Below, one piece after another: positions 22,470 through 30,354 of a stretch of DNA of 48,268 bases (position 1 is the stretch's first letter; every line of letters starts with the position of its first letter). The notes beneath the pieces were generated by a model. That model saw nothing but the letters and a program-made list of their open reading frames with translations. It was not told the origin of the DNA and searched no databases. The DNA comes from JBBSBL01 sp038251325 (GTDB lineage Bacteria > Actinomycetota > Thermoleophilia > Solirubrobacterales > Solirubrobacteraceae). Position numbers and translations under genes: made by a program. Where the stretch lies: positions 1-48,268 of the forward strand of contig JBBSBL010000016.1 in the NCBI GenBank assembly GCA_038251325.1, written 5' to 3'.

Positions 22470-24530
22470 ATGGCGAAGGACACCGAGAAGCTCATCCGGC
22501 AGCTCTCCCTGATCTCCTACCTGATGGCGGAGCGGCGGCCGGTCACGGCGATGGAGATCCGCCGCGACGTCGAGGGCTACAGCGGGATGAACGAGGACGC
22601 GTTCGCCCGGCGCTTCTACGCCGACCGCTCCGAGCTCGAGGCGCTTGGCATCCAGCTCACGATCGACCGCCCCCAGGACGGCCTCGTCGAGCAGGAGAAC
22701 TACTCGCTCGCGCCGGAGAACTTCTACCTCCCGGCGGTCGAGTTCACCGACGACGAGCTCGCCGCCCTGCAGACGGCGCTGACCCTGCTCGACGGCGAGT
22801 TCGCCTACGCCGAGCCGCTGCGCCTCGCGCTCCAGCAGCTCTCGTGGGGGCGGCCGCGACCCGACCAGGCGCCCGGCCAGGAGTCCGTCGCGCTGGCCAT
22901 CACCGCGTCGGCGGGTGGCCACGACCTCTCCGCGCGGCTGGCCAAGATCGAGACCGCGATCTTCCGCCGCAAGACGATCACCTTCGAGTACTACACGATG
23001 GAGCGCGACGCGACGGGGATGCGGAAGGTCGACCCGTACCTGCTGCTCTTCCAGGGCGGCCAGTTCTATCTCGTCGGGCGCGCCCACGAGCGTGACGACC
23101 TGCGGGTCTTCCGGCTCTCGCGCATCAGCGGCAAGGTCGCCTACGCCTCCAAGGCCGAGCACGACTTCCAGCGCCCCGACGACTTCGACCCGCGCGAGTA
23201 CGCCAACCGCATCCACTGGCAGTACGGGGAGGCGACCGACACCGCCGAGGTGTGGATCAGCGAGCGCATCGCCTGGCAGGTCGAGCGCCACTTCGGCCGC
23301 TACGGCGAGATGCGCGCGGCCGACGAGGGTCGCGTGCTGGCCACCCCCTACGCGAACCCGCGCGCGATCGCGTCGTGGGTCATCGGCCTGGGCGAGCACG
23401 CCCGCGTCGTGGGTCCGGCGAGCCTGGAGAAGGACGTCGCCGCGCGCCTGAAGCGCATCGTGCGCCTGCACACCGGCAAGCCCAAGCTCGCCGAGCCGGC
23501 GCCACGGAGCCGCAACGGGCGCCGCGCGGCCGTCGCCGTCGAGGCCGACGGGGACAGCAACGGCCACCGCCGGGAGACCGCGATCCGCCCCGAGCGCTTC
23601 GCCCGCCTCGTCACCCTCGCCTCGATCCTCATCGAGGCGGGCCGCGCCGGGCGGCCGCTCGAGATCGCCGAGGTCTGCGAGCGCCTGCAGATCTCCGAGC
23701 AGGAGCTGCGCGAGGACGTCGGCGTGCTGAACATCGTGAACTTCGGCGCCGGCTCCTACGTCCTCTACGCCGAGATCCGGCCGGACGGGACGATCACCGT
23801 GGAGCCCGAGCCCTACGGGGACTCGTTCTCGCGGCCCGCGCGCCTGCTCCCGGTCGAGGCGAAGGCGCTGGTCGCGGCGATCGACCTGATCGGCGACCAC
23901 CTGCCCGAGGGCTCGCTCGCCAGCGTCCGCGGCAAGGTCGTGGAGGCCCTGGGCGACGACCCCGTCTCCGAGGGCCTGCAGGTGGCGAGCGCGACCGGCG
24001 ACGACTCCGGCGTCGCGCGCCTGGTCTCCTCGGCCGTGGCCGCGCGGCGCGTGCTCGCCTTCGAGTACTACAAGCCCAACGAGGACGAGTTCACCGAGCG
24101 GCGGGTGGAGCCCTACGCGCTGGTCAACGGGGTCGAGGGCTGGTACGTCCTGGCCTGGGACCTCGAGCGCGAGGCGGTGCGGCACTTCCGCCTCGACCGC
24201 TTCAAGTCCGCCGCGGTGACCGACGAGGCCTACGAGCCGCGCGAGGCCGTCGTCCCGGCCTCCTACATCGACGGCTGGCTGCGCACCGGCGAGGTCGAGG
24301 CCTCCCGCGCCGCGCAGGTCTGGATCTCCCCCGAGCGCGCCCGCTGGGCCCGCGAGGACCGGACGGTCGTCGCCGAGCTGAGCGACGGGGCGATCGTCGT
24401 CGAGATGCCCTACAAGGGCCAGGAGTGGCTCGTGCGCGAGGTGCTCAAGGAGGCGGGCGACGCCGCGGTCGTCGAGCCCGCCGAGGCGCGGGCGGCGGTC
24501 AAGGAGGCGGCGGCGAAGCTCGTGGGGTGA
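22470..24530 (+). CDS. pafBC: Fused PafB-PafC WYL-domain regulator
   Basis: 686 residues made of two similar halves. Each has an N-terminal winged helix (about 5-65: QLSLISYLMAERRPVTAMEI; and 375-430: RLVTLASILIEAGRAGRPLE) and a WYL ligand-binding domain (about 165-235 with TFEYYTMERD and QFYLVGRAHERDDLRVFRLS; and about 527-600 with LAFEYYKPNED and GWYVLAWDLEREAVRHFRLD). In mycobacteria separate PafB and PafC form a heterodimer that activates the RecA-independent DNA-damage response, sensing single-stranded DNA through WYL. A natural fusion is known in some actinobacteria. A low-complexity linker with RNGRR separates the halves. Confidence 0.9.
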   Translation: MAKDTEKLIRQLSLISYLMAERRPVTAMEIRRDVEGYSGMNEDAFARRFYADRSELEALGIQLTIDRPQDGLVEQENYSLAPENFYLPAVEFTDDELAALQTALTLLDGEFAYAEPLRLALQQLSWGRPRPDQAPGQESVALAITASAGGHDLSARLAKIETAIFRRKTITFEYYTMERDATGMRKVDPYLLLFQGGQFYLVGRAHERDDLRVFRLSRISGKVAYASKAEHDFQRPDDFDPREYANRIHWQYGEATDTAEVWISERIAWQVERHFGRYGEMRAADEGRVLATPYANPRAIASWVIGLGEHARVVGPASLEKDVAARLKRIVRLHTGKPKLAEPAPRSRNGRRAAVAVEADGDSNGHRRETAIRPERFARLVTLASILIEAGRAGRPLEIAEVCERLQISEQELREDVGVLNIVNFGAGSYVLYAEIRPDGTITVEPEPYGDSFSRPARLLPVEAKALVAAIDLIGDHLPEGSLASVRGKVVEALGDDPVSEGLQVASATGDDSGVARLVSSAVAARRVLAFEYYKPNEDEFTERRVEPYALVNGVEGWYVLAWDLEREAVRHFRLDRFKSAAVTDEAYEPREAVVPASYIDGWLRTGEVEASRAAQVWISPERARWAREDRTVVAELSDGAIVVEMPYKGQEWLVREVLKEAGDAAVVEPAEARAAVKEAAAKLVG

Positions 24531-24543
24531 GGGCGGCCCGCGG

Positions 24544-24909
24544 CTAGGGCCGGCCTGCGAGCAGGATCAGCCACGTCACGAGCGACGCGCCGCCGGCCGC
24601 GAGCAGCCGCACCCCCCAGGTGCGACGCCGTGTGCCGGCCTTGGACCCGATCACGGTGAGACCGCCGATGAGGCAGGCGATCCCGAGGATCGCGATGACG
24701 AACTGCCCGATCCTCCACCACTCAGGGTTGGAGAACGTGCGCCCCGGGCCTTCGCTGCGGTAGTCCTTGACCAGCAGCGCCACCAGCAACCACCACCAAC
24801 TACCGAAGGCGACCGCGACGATGCCTACCGCGGCACCGAGTCCTCGGGCCGCCCGGATCAAGCGATCGCGATTCGTTCGGATGGTCACTCTCGCGGGGTC
24901 CTCGCGCAT
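24544..24909 (-). CDS. Small three-helix membrane protein, unknown function
   Basis: 121 residues with three clear hydrophobic helices: about 27-46 (GAAVGIVAVAFGSWWWLLVA), 70-88 (FVIAILGIACLIGGLTVIG) and 100-118 (VRLLAAGGASLVTWLILLA). Between the first two helices is a polar Trp-containing loop (DYRSEGPGRTFSNPEWWRIG). It is convergent with pafBC with a 13-base gap. A CATAGT hexamer nine bases before the ATG fits the local promoter pattern. Codon use is less GC-extreme than the neighbours. No family recognised. Confidence 0.65.
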   Translation of the reverse strand: MREDPARVTIRTNRDRLIRAARGLGAAVGIVAVAFGSWWWLLVALLVKDYRSEGPGRTFSNPEWWRIGQFVIAILGIACLIGGLTVIGSKAGTRRRTWGVRLLAAGGASLVTWLILLAGRP

Positions 24910-24918
24910 TTCACCAGA

Positions 24919-24924
24919 ACTATG
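24919..24924 (-). promoter_or_regulatory. -10-like hexamer CATAGT for small membrane protein
   Basis: Minus strand, nine bases before the ATG at 24909; it supports the gene being expressed. Confidence 0.35.
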
Positions 24925-24988
24925 GCGTCAAGTGCACTCGGAGCCGCCCACCTCCACCTGCGTCGACGTTGCCATGCCGTCGATGGTC

Positions 24989-25021
24989 AGGAGACATGGA
25001 TGGAAGGAACGGTGGTCTCCT
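24989..25021. repeat. Inverted repeat AGGAGAC / GTCTCCT
   Basis: 7-bp arms 19 bases apart in the unusually AT-richer gap between the small membrane protein and the PPOX gene. Role unknown. Confidence 0.35.
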
Positions 25022-25042
25022 CCTAGACGCGGGGTCTCAGGG

Positions 25043-25060
25043 GGTACCAGATCTGGTACC
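25043..25060. promoter_or_regulatory. Perfect 18-bp palindrome, candidate operator
   Basis: GGTACCAGATCTGGTACC reads the same on both strands. It lies about 88 bases before the -10 of the PPOX gene and 134 bases upstream of the divergent small membrane gene. Length and symmetry fit a site for a dimeric repressor; no gene for such a regulator is adjacent. Confidence 0.45.
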
Positions 25061-25147
25061 ACGCGCTATCCACACCTCGGCTGGCCACCCTCCTCCCGGC
25101 CCCTCCCTCGAGCCCTCGCCATACCGCGCGCGGGCGCCGCGCCCCGC

Positions 25148-25153
25148 TAGCCT
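25148..25153 (+). promoter_or_regulatory. -10 hexamer TAGCCT for PPOX gene
   Basis: Ends eleven bases before the GTG start, with no ribosome binding site. Confidence 0.45.
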
Positions 25154-25164
25154 CACCACCGCCC

Positions 25165-25626
25165 GTGTCCCGCCGCGACCTGATCAAGATGAGCGACGAG
25201 GAGGTCCAGGCCTTCCTCGCCGACCAGAAGGTCGTGACCTGCGCGACGAACGGGGCCGACGGCTTCCCACACCTCATGCCGCTCTGGTACGTGCTGCGCG
25301 AGGGCGTCGTCTGCGCGTGGACCTACGGCGCCTCGCAGAAGATCCGCAACGTCGAGCGCGACGACCGCGCGACGATCCAGGTCGAGACCGGCGAGGAATA
25401 CCAGCAGCTGCGCGGGGTGATGATGAAGACGCGCGTCGAGCTCATCCGCGAGCTCGACGCCGTGACCGCGCTCGGCCTGGAGATCATGGGGCGCTACGCC
25501 GGCGGCCAGGACACCCCCGAGGTCCAGGCGATGGTCGCCAAGCAGGCCGAGAAGCGCGTCGGGCTGCGCTTCGTCCCGGAGTCCGTGGCGACCTGGGACC
25601 ACCGCAAGCTCGCCGGCGTCTACTGA
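25165..25626 (+). CDS. Pyridoxamine 5'-phosphate oxidase-fold flavin/F420 protein
   Basis: 153 residues with the split-barrel PPOX pattern: LADQKVVTCATNGADGFPHL, MPLWYVLREGVVCAWTYGAS, KIRNVERDDRATIQVETG. The family binds FMN or, in actinobacteria, often cofactor F420, and reduces varied substrates or binds heme. Which cofactor is used here cannot be decided from sequence. The start is a GTG at 25165. It is 47 bases before rmlA but has its own promoter-like hexamer, as does rmlA. Confidence 0.82.
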   Translation: MSRRDLIKMSDEEVQAFLADQKVVTCATNGADGFPHLMPLWYVLREGVVCAWTYGASQKIRNVERDDRATIQVETGEEYQQLRGVMMKTRVELIRELDAVTALGLEIMGRYAGGQDTPEVQAMVAKQAEKRVGLRFVPESVATWDHRKLAGVY

Positions 25627-25658
25627 GGCGCGCATACCCGCCCTCTGCCCCGCTCGAC

Positions 25659-25664
25659 TAGCCT
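25659..25664 (+). promoter_or_regulatory. -10 hexamer TAGCCT for rmlA
   Basis: Ends nine bases before the ATG at 25674; leaderless spacing. Confidence 0.5.
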
Positions 25665-25673
25665 CCGCGCCGC

Positions 25674-26747
25674 ATGGACGAGCTCAAGGGACTGATCCTC
25701 TCCGGCGGCAAGGGCACGCGCCTGCGCCCGATCACGCACACGAGCGCGAAGCAGCTCGTGCCAGTCGCCAACAAGCCGGTGCTCTTCTACGGCATCGAGG
25801 CGATGGCCGCCGCGGGCATCCGCGAGGTCGGGATCATCATCGCGCCGGAGACCGGCGACGAGATCCGCACGGCGGCCGGCGACGGCTCGCGCTTCGGGGT
25901 CGAGATCACCTACGTCGAGCAGGACGAGCCGCTCGGGCTCGCGCACGCCGTACTCACCGCCGAGCCGTTCCTCGGCGACTCGCCGTTCGTCATGTACCTC
26001 GGCGACAACCTGCTCCAGGGCGGGATCGAGGACCTGGTGGCCGCCTTCCGCGCGAACTCGCCGGACGCGCTCATCCTGCTCACGCCCGTCCCCGATCCCG
26101 AGAACTACGGCGTCGCGGAGCTTCACGGCGACGCGGTGGTGCGCCTCGTGGAGAAGCCGTCCGAGCCGGCGACCGATCTCGCGCTCGTCGGTGTCTACAT
26201 GTTCACCCCCGGGATCCACGACGCCGCGCGCGCGATCGAGCCCTCCGGGCGCGGTGAGCTCGAGATCACCGACGCGATCCAGCACCTCGTCGACACGGGC
26301 CGCCGCGTCGAGCCGCACGTCGTGCGCGGCTGGTGGAAGGACACCGGTCGCCTGGACGACATGCTCGAGGCGAACCGGCTCATCCTCGAGGCGATCGAGC
26401 CGCGGGTGGAGGGCGAGCTGGTGGACGCGCAGGTCGAGGGCCGGGTGGTGGTCGAGCCGGGCGCGCGCCTGGAGCGCGTGACCGTGCGCGGCCCGGCGAT
26501 CATCGGCGCGGGCGCCCGGCTGACCGACTGCTACATCGGCCCGTACACCGCGATCGCCGAGGACTGCGTGATCGAGGGCGCCGAGGTCGAGCACTCGATC
26601 CTCCTCGCCGGCTCTTCGGTCCGCGGGCTCGAGGGGCGGATGGAGTCCTCGCTGCTCGGAAAGAACGTCCACGTCGGCCGCGACGAGCGCCAGCCGCGCG
26701 CGTACCGCTTCATGGTCGGCGACAACAGCACGATCGGCGTCCTCTGA
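25674..26747 (+). CDS. rmlA: Glucose-1-phosphate thymidylyltransferase, long form
   Basis: 357 residues. It makes dTDP-glucose from glucose-1-phosphate and dTTP, the first step to dTDP-L-rhamnose. The nucleotidyltransferase motif is GLILSGGKGTRLRPIT (residues 6-21) with KQLVPVANKP; YLGDNLL and LVEKPSEP follow. The C-terminal 110 residues form a left-handed beta-helix-like part (RVTVRGPAIIGAGARLTDC, YIGPYTAIAEDCVIEGAEVE), which marks the RmlA-long class rather than the 290-residue E. coli type. It is first of the rml group; rmlD follows after 38 bases. Confidence 0.93.
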   Translation: MDELKGLILSGGKGTRLRPITHTSAKQLVPVANKPVLFYGIEAMAAAGIREVGIIIAPETGDEIRTAAGDGSRFGVEITYVEQDEPLGLAHAVLTAEPFLGDSPFVMYLGDNLLQGGIEDLVAAFRANSPDALILLTPVPDPENYGVAELHGDAVVRLVEKPSEPATDLALVGVYMFTPGIHDAARAIEPSGRGELEITDAIQHLVDTGRRVEPHVVRGWWKDTGRLDDMLEANRLILEAIEPRVEGELVDAQVEGRVVVEPGARLERVTVRGPAIIGAGARLTDCYIGPYTAIAEDCVIEGAEVEHSILLAGSSVRGLEGRMESSLLGKNVHVGRDERQPRAYRFMVGDNSTIGVL

Positions 26748-26772
26748 CCGCGCACCCCGCGCCGCGGTCAGG

Positions 26773-26778
26773 TATCTC
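26773..26778 (+). promoter_or_regulatory. -10-like hexamer TATCTC for rmlD
   Basis: Ends seven bases before the ATG at 26786, which favours that start over the ATG at 26780. Confidence 0.35.
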
Positions 26779-26785
26779 TATGACG

Positions 26786-27637
26786 ATGCGGATCCTCGTC
26801 ACCGGGGCCGGCGGAATGCTCGGCCAGGACGTCGTGGCGGCCGTGCGCGCGGCGGGCCACGAGCCGGTCGGCCTCGACCGGGCCGAGCTCGACGTGACCG
26901 ACGCCGGCGCGGTGCGCGCCGCCGTCGCCGCCGCGGCGCCCGACGTCGTCGTCAACTGCGCGGCGTACACGAACGTCGACGGGGCGGAGGCCGAGGAGGC
27001 GCTCGCCCTCGCGATCAACGGCGCCGGCGCCGGGAACGTCGCCCGCGCCGGGGTGCGCACGATCCATGTCTCCACCGACTACGTGTTCGACGGCACGAAG
27101 GGCGGACCTTACTTCGAGGATGATCCCGTCGGCCCCCGGTCGGCCTACGGACGCACGAAGCTCGCGGGCGAGCGCGAGGTCGCCGCCGCCGGCGAGGCGC
27201 ACACGATCGCCCGGACCGCCTGGCTCTTCGGGACCGGCGGAGGGAACTTCGTCGAGACGATGCTGCGCCTGGCGGCCGACCGCGACGAGGTCGCGGTGGT
27301 CGGCGACCAGGTCGGCTGCCCGACCTTCACCGGCCACCTGGCCCGGGCGCTCGTCGAGCTGGCCGGGCGCGACGCGCCGGGGGTCCGCCACGTCGCCGGC
27401 GCCGGCTCGTGCTCGTGGAACGCCTTCGCGAAGGAGATCTTCCGCCAGGCCGGCGTCGAGTGCCCGGTGGCCGACGCGAGCAGCGCCGAGATGGCCCGCC
27501 CGGCGCCGCGGCCGGCGAACAGCGTCCTGCACGCGACCCGGCCGGGCACGCCGTACCTCCCGGCCTGGGAGGACGGCCTCGCCGAGTACCTCGCCGCGCG
27601 CGAGCGGGCCGGGGCCGCCGCCGAGGTGGCCTCGTGA
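26786..27637 (+). CDS. rmlD: dTDP-4-dehydrorhamnose reductase
   Basis: 283 residues, short-chain dehydrogenase fold. It reduces dTDP-4-keto-L-rhamnose to dTDP-L-rhamnose with NAD(P)H. The nucleotide motif TGAGGMLG is at residues 6-13; the catalytic triad is Thr97 (HVSTDYVFDG), Tyr121 and Lys125 (SAYGRTKLAGE). NCAAYTNVDGAE and GDQVGCPTF are RmlD hallmarks. Start chosen at the second ATG (26786), which begins exactly at the first strand; the ATG at 26780 adds two residues. The stop overlaps the rmlB GTG start (GTGA). Confidence 0.93.
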   Translation: MRILVTGAGGMLGQDVVAAVRAAGHEPVGLDRAELDVTDAGAVRAAVAAAAPDVVVNCAAYTNVDGAEAEEALALAINGAGAGNVARAGVRTIHVSTDYVFDGTKGGPYFEDDPVGPRSAYGRTKLAGEREVAAAGEAHTIARTAWLFGTGGGNFVETMLRLAADRDEVAVVGDQVGCPTFTGHLARALVELAGRDAPGVRHVAGAGSCSWNAFAKEIFRQAGVECPVADASSAEMARPAPRPANSVLHATRPGTPYLPAWEDGLAEYLAARERAGAAAEVAS

Positions 27638-28635
27638 GGCTCCTCGTCTGCGGCGGCGCCGGGTTCATCGGCTCGAACTTCGTGCGGCTGCGCCTGCGCG
27701 AGTCCGACGACGAGATCGCCGTGCTCGACAAGCTCACCTACGCCGGGCGCGAGGAGAACTTCCACGACCTGCAGGACGATCCCCGGTTCCGCTTCGTCCA
27801 CGGCGCGATCGAAGACGCCGACGCGGTCGCGGGCTCCATCGAGGACGCCGACGCGGTGGTGAACTTCGCGGCCGAGACCCACGTCGACCGCTCGATCGCC
27901 GAGCCCGACGCCTTCGTGATCACCAACGGGCAGGGGACCTACACCCTGCTCGAGGCGGCGCGAGAGCGGGGGCTGCGCTACCTGCAGGTCTCCACCGACG
28001 AGGTCTACGGCTCGATCGCGGAGGGCTCGTTCACCGAGGCCTCCCCGCTGCAGCCCTCCTCGCCCTACAGCGCAACGAAGACCGGCGCGGACCTGCTCGT
28101 CCAAAGCTACTTCCACACCTACGGCCTCGAGACGCTCATCTGCCGGGGCTCGAACAACTACGGGCCCTACCAGTACCCGGAGAAGCTCATCCCGCTGATG
28201 GTGCTCAACGCGCTGCACGGCGACCGGCTGCCGGTCTACGGCGACGGGATGCAGATCCGCAACTGGCTCTACGTCGAGGACTTCGGCCGCGGAATCGCCC
28301 ACGTGCTGGAGCACGGCGCGCCGGGCGAGGTCTACAACGTCGGCGGCCCCGACGAGTGCCCGAACCTCGAGGTCGTGAAGCGCATCATCGCGCTGACCGG
28401 GAACGACGAGTCGCTGATCGAGTACGTCACCGACCGCCCCGGCCACGACCGCCGCTACTCGCTCGGCTCCGAGAAGGTCCGCGGCCTCGGCTGGGAGGCC
28501 CGGGTGCGCTTCGTCGAGGGCCTCGAGCGCACCGTGAGCTGGTATCGGGAGAACCGGTGGTGGTGGGAGCCGATCCGCTCGGGCGACTACGTCGCCTACT
28601 ACGAGCGGCAGTACGGGCGGGCGCTCGGGGACTGA
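27634..28635 (+). CDS. rmlB: dTDP-glucose 4,6-dehydratase
   Basis: 333 residues. It converts dTDP-glucose to dTDP-4-keto-6-deoxyglucose using bound NAD. GGAGFIGSNFV binds NAD; the catalytic Thr121-Asp122-Glu123 is in QVSTDEVYGS, and Tyr145/Lys149 in PYSATKTGAD. RGSNNYGPYQYPEKLIPLM and GQGTYTLLEAAR are typical of RmlB. The product must be epimerised by RmlC, which is not in this window, before RmlD can act. The GTG start overlaps the rmlD stop, so the two are translationally coupled. Confidence 0.94.
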   Translation: MRLLVCGGAGFIGSNFVRLRLRESDDEIAVLDKLTYAGREENFHDLQDDPRFRFVHGAIEDADAVAGSIEDADAVVNFAAETHVDRSIAEPDAFVITNGQGTYTLLEAARERGLRYLQVSTDEVYGSIAEGSFTEASPLQPSSPYSATKTGADLLVQSYFHTYGLETLICRGSNNYGPYQYPEKLIPLMVLNALHGDRLPVYGDGMQIRNWLYVEDFGRGIAHVLEHGAPGEVYNVGGPDECPNLEVVKRIIALTGNDESLIEYVTDRPGHDRRYSLGSEKVRGLGWEARVRFVEGLERTVSWYRENRWWWEPIRSGDYVAYYERQYGRALGD

Positions 28636-28701
28636 GCCCCGCGAGGCGAGCGGTGACGCGTCCGCCGACTGACGCGCACGGAGCGCTTAAGACCCCGTCG
28701 C

Positions 28702-28707
28702 TAACCT
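28702..28707 (+). promoter_or_regulatory. -10 hexamer TAACCT for tetR-type gene
   Basis: Ends nine bases before the ATG at 28717; no ribosome binding site. Confidence 0.5.
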
Positions 28708-28716
28708 GCCGTTCAC

Positions 28717-29352
28717 ATGTCGGCCGACCCCATCGTCGTTCCCCGCGGCCGCCACGCGCCGCCCCTCGAGGTCCGTCGCGAGGTGCAGCGCGAGCGCCTG
28801 TTCGCCGCGGCCGCCACGGTGTTCGCCCGCGCCGGGTACGGCGAGGGCAGCGCCGAGGCGATCAGCCGCCAGGCCGGCATGTCGAAGGCCACCTTCTACG
28901 AGCACTTCGCCAACAAGGAGGAGTGCCTCCTCGCGCTGTTCGACCGCGCGCGCGACGACGCGCTCGCGGCGATGAGCGCGGCGGTCGAGGCCGCGCCGCC
29001 CGACCCGCGCGAGCGCACCCGAGCGGGCGCCAACGCGCTGCTGCAGATCGTCAAGCTCCGCCCCGAGGCCGCCCGCACGCTGCTCGTCGAGGTCGTGGGC
29101 GGGGGGCCGGTCGCGCAGGAGCGGCGGGACGACATGCTCGACACCTTCGTCGAGTTCCTCACCCGCGAGAACGCCGCCGACGCGAAGCGCGGAACCGTCC
29201 GGGCCTTCTCGCCCGACGAGGCCTACGCCGTGGTCGGCGCGACCTTCGAGCTCATCTCCCGCCACCTCCGCCGCGGCCGCCCGAAGCGCATCGAGGACCT
29301 CGAGCCGGTGTTCGAGCGCCTCGTCTTCGGGATGCTCTCCCCCGCGGGGTGA
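28717..29352 (+). CDS. TetR-family transcriptional regulator
   Basis: 211 residues. The N-terminal helix-turn-helix (about 26-72) reads LFAAAATVFARAGYGEGSAE, ISRQAGMSKATFYEHFANKE, the standard TetR pattern. The C-terminal ligand domain is not diagnostic. The first 20 residues (RGRHAPPLEVRREVQRERL) are a basic extension common in this group. Its stop overlaps the UDG start (GTGA), so the two are coupled. Whether it controls the UDG or a distant target is unknown; no palindrome was noticed at its own promoter. Confidence 0.88.
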   Translation: MSADPIVVPRGRHAPPLEVRREVQRERLFAAAATVFARAGYGEGSAEAISRQAGMSKATFYEHFANKEECLLALFDRARDDALAAMSAAVEAAPPDPRERTRAGANALLQIVKLRPEAARTLLVEVVGGGPVAQERRDDMLDTFVEFLTRENAADAKRGTVRAFSPDEAYAVVGATFELISRHLRRGRPKRIEDLEPVFERLVFGMLSPAG

Positions 29353-30053
29353 GCGCCGGCGACGCGGCCGCCTGGGCCGCGCTCGAGCGTGAGGTCATCG
29401 GCTGCCGCCGCTGCCCGCGGCTGGTCGCCTGGCGGGAGGCCGTCGCCGCCGCGCCGCGCGCCGCGTACGCCGGGCAGGAGTACTGGGCCCGGCCGGCGCC
29501 GGGCTTCGGCGACCCGGCGGCGAGGATCCTCATCCTCGGGCTCGCCCCCGCCGCGCACGGTGCGAACCGCACGGGGCGGATCTTCACCGGCGACCGCTCG
29601 GGCGACTTCCTGTGGGCGGCGCTCCACCGCGCCGGGCTGGCCTCGCAGCCGCGGGCGCGCTCGCTCGACGACGGGCTCGAGCTGCGCGACTGCTACGTGA
29701 CCGCCGCCGTGCGCTGCGCGCCGCCGGCGAACCGGCCGACGCCCGGCGAGCGGGACGCGTGCGCCGGGTATCTCCTGCGCGAGCTCGACCTGCTCCGACA
29801 GCTGCGCGTGATCCTCTGCCTCGGCGGCTTTGGGTGGGACGCGGGGCTGCGCGCCCTCGCCGCGCGTGGCGCCGCCGTTCCGCGCCCCCGGCCGCGCTTC
29901 GGCCACGGCGCCGAGGTCGAGATCGGGGGACTGACCCTGCTGGGCTGCTACCACCCGAGCCAGCAGAACACGTTCACGGGGCGGTTGAACGAGGCGATGA
30001 TCGACGATGTGCTGGCCCGCGCGGCGGCGGTCCGGGAGAAGGTCCCTGTCTAG
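29349..30053 (+). CDS. udgB: Uracil-DNA glycosylase, family 5 (UDGb)
   Basis: 234 residues. It removes uracil, and in this family often hypoxanthine or other deaminated bases, from DNA. Motif GLAPAAHGANRTG, then RIFTGDRSGDFL, is the UDGb signature (Ala-rich motif 1, lacking the Asp or Asn of families 1-4); motif 2 is CYHPSQQNTFTG. Cys19 and Cys22 (GCRRCPRL), with Cys residues in VRCAPPANRPTP and further on, can bind the 4Fe-4S cluster. It starts with GTG overlapping the TetR stop. UDGb is frequent in high-GC bacteria and thermophiles, where cytosine deamination is costly. Confidence 0.93.
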   Translation: MSAGDAAAWAALEREVIGCRRCPRLVAWREAVAAAPRAAYAGQEYWARPAPGFGDPAARILILGLAPAAHGANRTGRIFTGDRSGDFLWAALHRAGLASQPRARSLDDGLELRDCYVTAAVRCAPPANRPTPGERDACAGYLLRELDLLRQLRVILCLGGFGWDAGLRALAARGAAVPRPRPRFGHGAEVEIGGLTLLGCYHPSQQNTFTGRLNEAMIDDVLARAAAVREKVPV

Positions 30054-30354
30054 GGGGCGTCCAGCGCCCACAGGGCAGGACGGTTCGCCTCGACCCACCG
30101 GCAGCTAGGGCTGCGAATCCGCGATGCCCGGCTCGGCAGAGGAGACTCAGCGACACGGAGTCCTCCGCGCGGGGTCGCGGACCAGATCAGGGAGATCGCC
30201 ACATCGATAATGGACGAGGTCGACGAGAGTTGAGCGACAGCGCCGCGCGCCCCGAGGTCGAACTCGATCGACGTATTGCCCAGGTCCTCCAGGTGCTCCG
30301 ACTGGAGACGCGACCGAGCCAAGCGGCGCGCCGGAGTGTTCTACGCTCGACTTC
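30054..30354 (+). other. 301-base intergenic region before lhr
   Basis: No convincing gene. A minus-strand open frame of 90 codons (30050-30322) has no recognisable pattern and overlaps the udg end; I reject it. A bulged inverted repeat GAGGA(GA)CTC / GAGTCCTC lies at about 30137-30164, and a seven-codon plus-strand frame starts at ATG 30210. Composition is less GC-extreme than coding DNA. The only functional element I can support is the lhr -10 at 30342. Confidence 0.4.
30342..30347 (+). promoter_or_regulatory. -10 hexamer TACGCT for lhr
   Basis: Ends seven bases before the GTG at 30355; leaderless spacing and no ribosome binding site. Confidence 0.5.

Noticed and set aside
27826..27870. 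Repeat of IEDADAV in RmlB as a possible duplication
   Set aside because: The spacing fits the normal RmlB fold and similar wording is usual at that position, so not considered an event.
30060..30140. Possible tRNA (a GTTCG near 30079 and GCGAATCC near 30110)
   Set aside because: No acceptor stem, anticodon arm or correct arm spacing could be drawn.
30050..30322. 90-codon minus-strand frame in the gap before lhr
   Set aside because: No recognisable pattern, overlaps the udg end and has no promoter-like element or ribosome site.
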